Notes: generated by a model not told the origin, from the sequence alone. Positions 7,864 through 14,647 are shown, counted from the first letter of the stretch. The stretch: DNA of 17,206 nucleotides from JACDDK01 sp041747155 (GCA_041747155.1 JBGTFQ010000054.1:1-17206); one strand, 5' to 3'. Made by a program: numbers and translations.

Positions 7864-8228
7864 GCGCCGACCTCCACGGGCTTTCCGGAATCACCGATTA
7901 CAGTCGTCAGTAGCGGCAGAACTTCCTCCGTGAGTGCGTACATCACGAGCTTGCCGTCTCGCCGGGAGCGTACAAGGCCGTGATTCTTCAGGAGCCGCAG
8001 ATGGTGCGAGACCAAGCCCTGCGAGCGTCCGGAGATCCAGGCGAGATCGCAGACACACAACTCCCCGCCTTCCCGAAGCGCCGCCGCCAACGTTAGACGG
8101 GTCGGGTCCGAGAGCGCTTTCGCCCGCTCCGACGCCCTCTGAGCCACGCCTTCCTCCAGCAAACCACGCCTTATATCCTCCGCCCGCGGCGCGTCTAGGC
8201 ATAAAAGATCACAGCGATCATTACTCAT
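7860..8228 (-). CDS. cadC: CadC-type ArsR/SmtB metal-sensing repressor
   Basis: A 122-residue winged-helix repressor that releases DNA when it binds metal. It carries the full alpha3N site of Staphylococcus CadC: an N-terminal CDLLC (Cys6, Cys10) plus ELCVC (Cys58, Cys60), the last pair at the same residue numbers as in CadC. The recognition helix region is SGRSQGLVSHHLRLLKNHGLV. This site senses Cd(II), Pb(II) and probably Zn(II). The alpha5 Zn site of CadC (Asp and His in GDEH) reads TEEV here, so that second site looks lost. AGGA lies seven bases before the ATG. It is the first gene of the cadC-cadA unit and probably autoregulates through the palindrome just upstream. Confidence 0.92.
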   Translation of the reverse strand: MSNDRCDLLCLDAPRAEDIRRGLLEEGVAQRASERAKALSDPTRLTLAAALREGGELCVCDLAWISGRSQGLVSHHLRLLKNHGLVRSRRDGKLVMYALTEEVLPLLTTVIGDSGKPVEVGA

Positions 8229-8239
8229 ATCTACATCCT

Positions 8240-8265
8240 AACGTTTGTTTGTACGTTATAACGTA
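8240..8265 (-). promoter_or_regulatory. Palindromic operator/promoter of the cadC-cadA operon
   Basis: TACGTTATAACGTA (8252-8265) is a perfect 14-bp palindrome. A further AACGT at 8240-8244 forms a second inverted repeat with ACGTT at 8253-8257. The palindrome contains TATAAC on the minus strand (8260-8255), a plausible -10 that would start transcription near 8248 and leave a 20-base leader containing AGGA. A repressor bound here would block polymerase directly, as for other ArsR/SmtB operators. Confidence 0.55.
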
Positions 8266-8305
8266 AAGATAGCAGATTTTTGGTCTTTTGCGATCTCTCG
8301 TTGGG

Positions 8306-9277
8306 CTAGTGGTCTTGGGCTTTGGTGGGTCGATCGGTGAAGCTGAGGAGCGAGCCGTTGGAGTTGTGCTCTCCGACGTGGTCGACTTGCAGTGTGGTGT
8401 GGGTGATTCCGAACTCTTTCTGAAGGACGGTTTCGAGGTCGCGGCGACGGGCGTGGCAGTCTACATCGTTGTCTACGAGTACGTGGGCGGAGAGGGCTGG
8501 AAAGCCTGACGTGATGGTCCAGACGTGAAGATCATGGACCTCGGAGACGCCTTCGGTGTCGGCCATCTTGCGTCCAATATTGTTTGCGTCCATGCCGGGT
8601 GGCGTGGCCTCCAGAAGTACGTTTATAGAGTCCTGAATAAGTTTGCGGGAAGAGAAGAGTACGAGGACCCCGATCAGGACGCTTATCAGGGGGTCGGCGT
8701 AGCGCCAGCCGGTCGTAAGGATAACAACGGCGGCGGTTATGGCTCCGACTGAACCTAGCAAGTCGGCGAGAACGTGCCGCAACGCTCCCTGCATGTTGAG
8801 GCTCTCGCCAGAAGAGCGAGAGAGGATGACAGCCGCTACCAGGTTTACCAAAAGGCCGATGGCGGCTACCACGATCATGGGTGTCGCCAGGACTTCCGGG
8901 GGGTCGAAGAACCGACGGGCGGCCTCGATAAAGATCCAGACTGCGATGGCTACGAGAGTCGCGCCATTGAAGAGGGCGGCCAGGATCTCGGCTCGTTTGT
9001 AGCCGAAGCTCCGTTTGGGAGTGGCGGGCCGGTCGGCGAGCCAGAACGCGAAGAGCGCGAGAGCTACTGAGGCCGAGTCCGAGAGCATGTGTCCGGCATC
9101 CGCTATGAGGGCGAGGCTGCCGGTGATTAGCCCGCCAATAACCTCCACGACCATGAACGTACTCGTCAGAACGAGCACGATGGTCAGCGACCGCCGATCC
9201 GCCCCCCGAGCGTGGTCATGCCCTGCGTGATCATGGTCTCCATGATGATGTTCGTGGTGCGAGTGTTCGTTCTCCAC
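8306..9277 (-). CDS. CDF-family Zn/Cd efflux transporter (CzcD/ZitB-like)
   Basis: A 323-residue cation-diffusion-facilitator, a metal/proton antiporter of the cytoplasmic membrane. The N-terminus is strongly His-rich (HSHHEHHHGDHDHAGHDH, residues 5-22). Six membrane helices follow. The transport-site pairs are His63/Asp67 in ADAGHMLSD and His168/Asp172 in LRHVLAD, the HxxxD arrangement of Zn/Cd members. A cytoplasmic domain (about 210-310) ends the protein with VHDLHVWTITSG. The GTG start has no ribosome-binding site, but TAGAAT lies six bases upstream, suggesting a leaderless transcript. It points toward the cadC-cadA genes 77 bases away and adds a second efflux route for the same metals. 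Confidence 0.93.
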   Translation of the reverse strand: MENEHSHHEHHHGDHDHAGHDHARGADRRSLTIVLVLTSTFMVVEVIGGLITGSLALIADAGHMLSDSASVALALFAFWLADRPATPKRSFGYKRAEILAALFNGATLVAIAVWIFIEAARRFFDPPEVLATPMIVVAAIGLLVNLVAAVILSRSSGESLNMQGALRHVLADLLGSVGAITAAVVILTTGWRYADPLISVLIGVLVLFSSRKLIQDSINVLLEATPPGMDANNIGRKMADTEGVSEVHDLHVWTITSGFPALSAHVLVDNDVDCHARRRDLETVLQKEFGITHTTLQVDHVGEHNSNGSLLSFTDRPTKAQDH

Positions 9278-9283
9278 GGAGAT

Positions 9284-9289
9284 ATTCTA
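9284..9289 (-). promoter_or_regulatory. -10 box of the CDF gene, leaderless start
   Basis: TAGAAT on the minus strand ends six bases before the GTG at 9277. A start site at the usual distance would fall on the first base of the GTG. No Shine-Dalgarno sequence is present. The -35 region is poor. Confidence 0.45.
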
Positions 9290-9322
9290 CCGCTTGCGGA
9301 GGACGTTTCTCGTTCTGGAGTT

Positions 9323-10405
9323 CTAGTTTACGGGACGTTCGTCCAGCGTTACTACGAACGTCTCCTCGCCGCCATTGCGAACGACGGTCATTTCGACTTC
9401 GTCTCCCGGACGATACTCACGGAGCGCGCCGAGCAAGTCTCCCGAAGTTTCGACGGTTGTACCCTCGATCTCCGTGATAATGTCGTTGGTCTGGATGCCA
9501 GCGTCGGCGGCGGCGTAACCGCGCTCCACACGGGCGACCACAATGCCTGCGTCAACGTCGAGGCCAAACTGTTCGGCGGTCTCGGGGGTCAGGTCCGCGA
9601 GGCTAACGCCGATGTACGGCTGAGTGGCTTCTCCGGTCTCGATCAACTGGTCCGCTACGGAGATCGCCGTGTCCGACGGGATGGCGAATCCGATATTCTC
9701 CGCGCCGGTCTGGGCCGGTGGGAGATAAGCGACGTTGATACCCACGATCTCGCCATCGCGGTTCGCCAGAGCGCCGCCGGAGTTACCCGGAGAGATGGCT
9801 GCGTCCGTCTGGATCAAGTCGACCAGAGGATTGCTTCCTCGGGAGAGTTGCTGCGGGATCTCGCGGTTCAGACCGCTTATAACGCCGGATGTAACCGTCG
9901 ACTGATACCCTGAAGGGCTGCCGATAGCGACGGCTAGCTGGCCGGGGACCAGGGCATCCGTGTCGCTAAATTTGGCGGCTGGAAGGTCTTGGCGATCCAC
10001 TTTGACCACCGCGAGGTCGGTCGATTCGTCCGTCCCGACCACTTCGCCCGTTTCGGTCGAGCCGTCGGCGAAAGCTATATTAACCTCGCTCGCTCCCTGG
10101 ATGACGTGGTTGTTGGTGACGACGTAGCCATCCTTGCGGTAGATCACACCGCTACCAAGTCCTTCTTGCTGTTCGTCCCCAAAAGGAGTCGTCTGGATGG
10201 CCCGCACGTTGACCTGCACCACGCTCGGTTCCACCTGCGAAGACACCCGCGCCACAGGCTCATCCTCCGGTACCCGATCCGAGACCACTGCAGGCTTCTC
10301 AGCGACATTTCCCTTCTTGTCCTCAACCGAATTCTCGGAGCATCCTGCTAAAACCACAATAGACAGAAGCACTGCCGCCAAAAGCGGACAAACATTAAGC
10401 CTCAT
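9323..10405 (-). CDS. HtrA/DegP-like serine protease, predicted lipoprotein
   Basis: A 360-residue envelope quality-control protease. The N-terminus is a lipoprotein signal: MRLNV, a hydrophobic run, then VVLAGC with the lipid-accepting Cys22. The trypsin-like domain carries the triad His100 (VVTNNHVI), Asp130 (STDLAVVKVD) and Ser209 (SPGNSGGA). A single PDZ domain (about 258-358, from QPYIGVSLADL) follows. Cleavage of misfolded exported proteins is the family role. The frame also allows a TTG at 10411; I prefer the ATG at 10405 because GAGG sits seven bases upstream. It is preceded by an ECF-type promoter, consistent with envelope-stress control. Membrane attachment by lipid rather than by a helix is less usual for the family. 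Confidence 0.92.
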   Translation of the reverse strand: MRLNVCPLLAAVLLSIVVLAGCSENSVEDKKGNVAEKPAVVSDRVPEDEPVARVSSQVEPSVVQVNVRAIQTTPFGDEQQEGLGSGVIYRKDGYVVTNNHVIQGASEVNIAFADGSTETGEVVGTDESTDLAVVKVDRQDLPAAKFSDTDALVPGQLAVAIGSPSGYQSTVTSGVISGLNREIPQQLSRGSNPLVDLIQTDAAISPGNSGGALANRDGEIVGINVAYLPPAQTGAENIGFAIPSDTAISVADQLIETGEATQPYIGVSLADLTPETAEQFGLDVDAGIVVARVERGYAAADAGIQTNDIITEIEGTTVETSGDLLGALREYRPGDEVEMTVVRNGGEETFVVTLDERPVN

Positions 10406-10487
10406 ACGCAAACCTCTTCGAACCTCCTAGTGGCGACCACTGTAATTCTCGTCACGAAATCTGTGATGTCGTTCTCGAACAGAGACT

Positions 10488-10515
10488 TATACGAACGTCT
10501 TTATCAAGAGTTTCG
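10488..10515 (-). promoter_or_regulatory. ECF-sigma-type promoter upstream of the htrA-like gene
   Basis: On the minus strand CGAAAC (10515-10510), exactly 16 bases of spacer, and CGTATA (10493-10488) match the Bacillus sigma-W-type consensus TGAAAC-N16-CGTATA at all but the first base. Transcription would start near 10480, giving a leader of about 75 bases. A second TATAAC at 10520-10515 overlaps the -35 element. The rest of the 10406-10564 gap shows nothing else I can name. Confidence 0.55.
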
Positions 10516-10564
10516 TTATACCTCTACAACCCAAACCTCACACGGATGTCTGAGACAAGTCACA

Positions 10565-11587
10565 TCATTCAAGCTGGCCTACGGCTGGTTCTATCAAGGA
10601 AAGCTCCGGTTCCAGGTCGCCAAAGTCCGCGACGGACCGAACGCCATTTGGGAGCACGAACATGGGGTCTGTGTGTCCGAAATCGAAGCCCGTCGCGATG
10701 GGGATGTCTGTTCCGGCGGTAGCGCCGAGGAGCAGGTCCTCTAGCGGATCTTCGTTAGTAAAGCCGGAGTCCGGGTGGACGCGGCCCACGACCAGCGCGG
10801 CGGCCTGCTCGAAAGCCCGAACCTGCCGCAGTTGCGTGAGATAGCGGTCGGTCCAAGCCGAATCTTCCTCGTCCGAGACCTCCACGCAGAGCACCACGCC
10901 TTCGAGGTCCGGCAGGTACGGTGTGCCCGCAAGCGCCGCCAAAGTGCAGAGGTTTCCCGCGAGCATACGACCCTCCGCCCGTCCGGGGCGCAGCGTTCTT
11001 GGGGCTTCGCAAGGCTCCTCGTGGCGTGGCCGAGTGTCGTCTTGGTCCCATTCGAGATATTCGTGGATGCTCACGCCGGATGCGACAAGTTTTCCAGGTG
11101 GGTCCGGGTTCATCAGGATTTCGCGGAGATAGCTTTCGGTGTAAGGGTGAAGACCATCATACTCTCCGAATTGAACCATCAAGCTTGGACCGAGAAAGGT
11201 GACGAGCCCGGTCTTCGCGTGGACGGCAAGAAGAAGGGCGGTAATGTCGCTGTAGCCCATCAGGATCTTTGGGTTGTCCCGGATCAAGCCGTAATCGAGA
11301 TGTTCGAGCAGGGCATTGGAGTTATAGCCGCCTATGGAGCAAACAATAGCCCGCACTTCGTCGTCGATGAACGCGGCGTGCAGGTCGTGAACACGCTCCT
11401 CCACAGTACCGGCGGTGTGACCGTGAAGGGCACAGGCGTTCTCAGCAACGTGAACCTTGAAACCGAGTGCCTCTAAGTTGGATGTCCCACGGCCAAAACG
11501 CTCTGGTCGCAGGGCCGGGACGGGTGAAGCAGGCGAGACTATCTCTATCTTATCGCCTGGCCGTAGCGGTGGAGGTTTCAGCGGCAT
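10565..11587 (-). CDS. S66-family serine peptidase, MccF/LD-carboxypeptidase-like
   Basis: A 340-residue cytoplasmic serine peptidase of family S66. The triad is visible: Ser113 in MGYSDITALL, Glu236 in VVLCVEVSDE and His305 in FDFGHTDPMF. Length and the segments GLVTFLGPSLMVQFG and SAWTDRYLTQLRQ place it nearer the MccF-like branch (acyl-sulfamoyl- and peptidyl-nucleotide amidases) than classic murein LD-carboxypeptidases. Either substrate class remains possible. The ATG lies six bases after the small helical-protein gene, with GAGG upstream overlapping that gene's stop region. It is the last gene of the row that includes the two DPOR-like genes. I see no microcin biosynthesis gene nearby. 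Confidence 0.87.
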   Translation of the reverse strand: MPLKPPPLRPGDKIEIVSPASPVPALRPERFGRGTSNLEALGFKVHVAENACALHGHTAGTVEERVHDLHAAFIDDEVRAIVCSIGGYNSNALLEHLDYGLIRDNPKILMGYSDITALLLAVHAKTGLVTFLGPSLMVQFGEYDGLHPYTESYLREILMNPDPPGKLVASGVSIHEYLEWDQDDTRPRHEEPCEAPRTLRPGRAEGRMLAGNLCTLAALAGTPYLPDLEGVVLCVEVSDEEDSAWTDRYLTQLRQVRAFEQAAALVVGRVHPDSGFTNEDPLEDLLLGATAGTDIPIATGFDFGHTDPMFVLPNGVRSVADFGDLEPELSLIEPAVGQLE

Positions 11588-11593
11588 AGGTTT

Positions 11594-11863
11594 CTAACCT
11601 CGGAGATTGGACTTGAGCGTTTCCTCTTCGCTTATGGTGTGGCGGAGGAGGTCTTGAGCGAACCGCAAGGCGTGCTCCTCGGGTAGATTCACTCGCCGGT
11701 TCTTGAGCACCGAGTCTAGCTCTTTGATCGCTGCTTCGGCCATGCCCACCATTATCTCCGACTCCTGTAGCATCTGTCCGCGTTCGTCCTCGGACAACTC
11801 GGAGCTTCGCGCAAGACGCGCCCGGTGCTCCTCCAGAAGCTCGATAAAGTCTCTAATACCCAC
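11594..11863 (-). CDS. Small helical protein of unknown function
   Basis: An 89-residue protein that I do not recognise. It is predicted almost entirely helical, rich in Glu, Leu and Arg, with no Cys, no signal and no membrane segment; the stretch FIELLEEHRARLARSSELSE and its continuation suggests a helical hairpin or four-helix assembly. It sits between the B-like gene (20 bases) and the S66 peptidase (6 bases), on the same strand, so it may serve one of those proteins as a small partner. The GTG start has no ribosome-binding site but a perfect TATAAT lies eight bases upstream, so the transcript may be nearly leaderless. Confidence 0.75.
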   Translation of the reverse strand: MGIRDFIELLEEHRARLARSSELSEDERGQMLQESEIMVGMAEAAIKELDSVLKNRRVNLPEEHALRFAQDLLRHTISEEETLKSNLRG

Positions 11864-11871
11864 AGGACGGG

Positions 11872-11877
11872 ATTATA
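11872..11877 (-). promoter_or_regulatory. Perfect -10 box before the 89-residue gene
   Basis: TATAAT on the minus strand ends eight bases before the GTG at 11863, in the short gap after the B-like gene. It would give a leaderless or nearly leaderless mRNA for the small gene and the S66 peptidase, independent of the upstream operon. No clear -35 box was seen. Confidence 0.45.
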
Positions 11878-11883
11878 CCGAGC

Positions 11884-13302
11884 TTACTGTCGGGACTCTT
11901 GGAGGATGTCGCGGGTTACGCTTCTTACGTGGAGTTCGCGGGCGTGATCCTCGGCCTGACGACGGGCGCGGCCCCGGAGGAAAGCCGGAATCTCTTCCAG
12001 GTCTTCTAAGGCGGCGTCGGTCCAGGGGAGGCCGGGCGGCTCATCGGGGCGGCCTCGCGGGTAGCGCAGCGCGTTGTCCAGGGCATCGGCGAGATGATTG
12101 GAGCCTCGGTAGCCGAGCAGCGGTGGTCGGGCGAACGGATGTTCCTCGAATGGTGGGCAAAGTGGGAGGAACGGAATGTCCAGGGCTTCGGCCAGTGGAC
12201 GTTCGAGGGTCGTCCCGATCAGGAGATCAACCCCAGCTTCTTCGACGCGGCGAGCGACTTCGTCCGGGTCGTCGGAGACGAACGCTTCATCGGTGAAAGT
12301 CTGGGCTTGAAAGAGGAAGTCCCGATCCATGTGCGTCAGATAGGTTCCGCATGGCCCGACTTCAAGGCCGACCTCGCGTGCGAGCGCGAATCCGAGCCCC
12401 AGAGGATGCGTGAAATCCCCGAAGATGGCGGCGCGCATACCCCTGAAAGTCTCGGGGGAAGCGAGACGGGCGTACCAGGGGAGGCGAGCCGTCAGGCCAA
12501 GTTCCGTCCACGTCGCTCGTCGGACGCGGCTTGGCTCCAGGCCACAAAGCTCACCGACGGAACGTAGAGCGGCGCCGGTTCCGGCGGAGCCGATCATGGG
12601 CGTCGTCACTCGCGGCATCCCAAACTCATCCTGTAGATACAACGTGGCGGACTCCGAAGTCTCTCGATACAGCACGACGTTCGCCCAAGCACGGGGCAAC
12701 ATGGAGAGATCCCCAACCGAAGCCCCGAGCGGGACGCGAGCGTTGACCTCGACCCCGATGGCGGACAACAGCCGCTCTACTTCGTCGTAATCCGCCGCGC
12801 CAGAGCCGAAGATCGGGGCTCCAAAAAGATTGACCGATGGCGCAACACTTCGCTCCCGCCCTTTCTCCGACTCCTCCAGCCGAGACGCGACGAGTGCTTC
12901 GAGCGTAAGGTCCGCCGCCTCGAACTCCCGAACGTCTGGTGTGGCCCAGTCGCAGGGGATGACGGCGGGCTGATGACCGGATTCGGAGTCCGGGGAGAGT
13001 TCCGGCGGCGCTTCGTGTTCTTCGGAGAGAAAAATTGCTTCGGAGCGGGCGAAGAGTACGGCCTCGACTTCTGGATGTCGCCGCGCTATCCCGGCGAGCG
13101 CCGCCGGACTAAGAGGTTCTTCTCGAGCGCTCCACGTCACGGGTGGAGGTGTTCCCGTGCGTCCCCAGGCCGCGTAGAGCGTGGGGAACGAGTTCTCTTC
13201 CGGCGTGGTTCGCAGGATAGCGTGGGCGCCGGTCAGGCTGGCGGCAACACGTAGGATGCCGTGGCTGGATGGGCCTTCGTAGACCCCGCGCAGAAGCTTC
13301 AC
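11884..13302 (-). CDS. DPOR B-subunit-like (BchB/ChlB-like) nitrogenase-fold protein lacking catalytic residues
   Basis: A 472-residue homologue of the B subunit of light-independent protochlorophyllide reductase (family length about 510-530). Shared signatures run throughout: N-terminal KLLRGVYEGPSSHGILRVA (BchB: KLxxWxYEGPxHxGxxRVA), NVVLYRETSES, IFGDFTHP, LIGTTLERPLAEAL, GYRGSNHLAD, and a C-terminal reductase-57-kDa-type domain (about 425-472; PWTDAALEDLEEIPAFLRGR). The BchB Asp36 cluster ligand aligns with Glu36 or Asn37. The conserved Cys95 aligns with Arg86 or its neighbours. The proton-donating Asp274 aligns with a Ser/Ala stretch (ASPE, 281-284). The frame extends upstream to 13563 inside the N-like gene; I chose the GTG at 13302, where the homology begins. 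It lies 10 bases after the N-like stop. Confidence 0.85.
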   Translation of the reverse strand: MKLLRGVYEGPSSHGILRVAASLTGAHAILRTTPEENSFPTLYAAWGRTGTPPPVTWSAREEPLSPAALAGIARRHPEVEAVLFARSEAIFLSEEHEAPPELSPDSESGHQPAVIPCDWATPDVREFEAADLTLEALVASRLEESEKGRERSVAPSVNLFGAPIFGSGAADYDEVERLLSAIGVEVNARVPLGASVGDLSMLPRAWANVVLYRETSESATLYLQDEFGMPRVTTPMIGSAGTGAALRSVGELCGLEPSRVRRATWTELGLTARLPWYARLASPETFRGMRAAIFGDFTHPLGLGFALAREVGLEVGPCGTYLTHMDRDFLFQAQTFTDEAFVSDDPDEVARRVEEAGVDLLIGTTLERPLAEALDIPFLPLCPPFEEHPFARPPLLGYRGSNHLADALDNALRYPRGRPDEPPGLPWTDAALEDLEEIPAFLRGRARRQAEDHARELHVRSVTRDILQESRQ

Positions 13303-13312
13303 GGCGAACGCT

Positions 13313-14647
13313 TCACAGGTCCAGCGAGTCCAGAGCTTCCGCTCGCTCGAAGGCTCCGGCGAGTAGTTCCAGGATGCGGCGGGCTCCCTCGTAGCCGTGG
13401 ATACCCGCGTGCCGGAAATCCAGTGAAGATACACAGATATGTCCCTGGGCGACGAGTGGCACGTGCAGTCCGGGGCTCGACACGATGATGTCCGGGCGGG
13501 TCTCGTCGGCGCGGTGGAGTTGGCCGCGCCAGTCCGGGGATTCGACCACATCCACGCCAGCACCTAGAGCTTGGATCTCATCGGCCAGAAAACGCCGGTC
13601 CAGGCGGGGTGCGCCGACCTCCAGGATCACCGCTCCAGCATCCACCAGAAAGCGGGCGATAGGAATCTCAAGTCCCGTATCCCCGGCAAAGAAGATCCTA
13701 CGCCCCCGGATACCGTTTCGGAGATGCCCCAGACTCTCCCATACGGAACGTGCCTTGACGACCTCGCTAACCTCAATCCCCGCCGCCGCAGCAACGTCCT
13801 GCACAAAACGGGCCGTACCATCCACTCCAATCGGCATCAGCGTCCTCACGACCGTCGCGCCGCACTCCGCCGCCATACGGGCCGCCTCGGAGAGATGCGG
13901 GTCCATTACCCCCACGATAACGTCCTCCCCAAACGCTGGTAGATCCCCGGCGATGCCCGAAGAAGAAGGAATTTCACCCTCCACTAGCACCCCGATCCGT
14001 TCGAGTTCCGCCGAGATCTCACCGGATGCTCCACTCGCGGACCCGAGCAACACGACCGGCTTTCTGGCGCTGGTTTCCGCATCGCCCCGTGCCAGTCCGC
14101 TCAACATGCCGCCGCGTCGGATATTGCGGCGCGTGATCCGCTTGGACGGAACTTGCAGCGCGTCGGAGGTTCGGGGAGGACAGGCTTGCACAAGTGCCGC
14201 GAGGGTCGAATCTTCTAGGTCGGTGGATAGTCTCTTGGATGAACGGCTGTCTAGCGGGACGGAGATCACCGGCAGGTCCAGGCGGCGACTGGCCAGGCGG
14301 GTCTCGAACGTAGGGTCCACGCCTATTAGAGCCGCGGAACGTGCCGTGACCAGCAGGATCGCACCAGTCCGCCGCGTACCGGCGGCGGCTTCGATGAGCC
14401 GGGAAGCCACGTGCCCGCTCTCCGGCGGATCATTAGGGTCAAGGAGAAGGAAAAGTACGCGACGGTCCAGAGGGTCAAAGCCCGCGGGGGCTGGTGAGAG
14501 AGCCGCCGGTGCGGATTGAGCCGCGTGGATCTCCGAGCGGGTCCCGAGCACGACTATAAGAGCGTCGCGCAGTAGCAAAGAGAGGTCGCTTACGGCGTGC
14601 AGCGGGGACAGTACATCCGCCGCCCCCGATTCGTTGAGGATCGTCAA
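13313..14647 (-). CDS. DPOR N-subunit-like (BchN/ChlN-like) nitrogenase-fold protein without cluster cysteines
   Basis: A 444-residue homologue of the N subunit of light-independent protochlorophyllide reductase. Alignment by eye to remembered BchN is good at both ends: ESGAADVLSPLHAVSDLSLL, VVLGTRSEIHAAQSA, RGRRIFFAGDTGLEIPIARFL, ILEVGAPRLDRRFL, RPDIIVSSPGL and the C-terminal GIHGYEGARRILELLAGAF. The three cysteines that bind the catalytic [4Fe-4S] cluster in BchN (26, 51, 112) are Ser14, Glu39 and Arg103 here. The only cysteines (156, 262, 405) lie elsewhere. The start is TTG with AGGAGG four to five bases upstream; no ATG alternative exists nearby. It follows the DeoD-type gene by 37 bases and precedes its B-like partner by 10, so the two proteins are probably made together as a heteromer. 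Confidence 0.83.
   Translation of the reverse strand: MTILNESGAADVLSPLHAVSDLSLLLRDALIVVLGTRSEIHAAQSAPAALSPAPAGFDPLDRRVLFLLLDPNDPPESGHVASRLIEAAAGTRRTGAILLVTARSAALIGVDPTFETRLASRRLDLPVISVPLDSRSSKRLSTDLEDSTLAALVQACPPRTSDALQVPSKRITRRNIRRGGMLSGLARGDAETSARKPVVLLGSASGASGEISAELERIGVLVEGEIPSSSGIAGDLPAFGEDVIVGVMDPHLSEAARMAAECGATVVRTLMPIGVDGTARFVQDVAAAAGIEVSEVVKARSVWESLGHLRNGIRGRRIFFAGDTGLEIPIARFLVDAGAVILEVGAPRLDRRFLADEIQALGAGVDVVESPDWRGQLHRADETRPDIIVSSPGLHVPLVAQGHICVSSLDFRHAGIHGYEGARRILELLAGAFERAEALDSLDL

Noticed and set aside
9212..9913. Plus-strand open frame of 233 codons opposite the htrA-like gene
   Set aside because: It is a shadow of the protease gene, whose triad and PDZ motifs are on the minus strand; the plus frame shows no family motif.
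10775..11476. Plus-strand open frame opposite the S66 peptidase
   Set aside because: No domain recognisable; the minus strand carries the complete S66 triad.
10565..11587. Microcin C self-immunity determinant
   Set aside because: No microcin precursor, adenylyltransferase or exporter gene is present; only the peptidase branch resembles MccF.
13303..13563. Upstream extension of the B-like reading frame
   Set aside because: The extra 87 residues lie inside the N-like gene in another frame, are not BchB-like, and homology starts exactly at the GTG at 13302.
13485..14519. Long plus-strand open frame (344 codons) opposite the N-like gene
   Set aside because: Composition is Arg/Ser-rich and low-complexity as expected from the antisense of a GC-rich gene; it has no recognisable domain, and the minus-strand frame has clear BchN-type homology.
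11884..14647. True nitrogenase (NifDK) or chlorophyllide reductase (BchYZ)
   Set aside because: The N-terminal KLxxxxYEGP-type motif and the C-terminal 57-kDa-type domain are specific to the DPOR B subunit; there are no P-cluster cysteines or cofactor ligands, and no NifH/BchX gene in the window.
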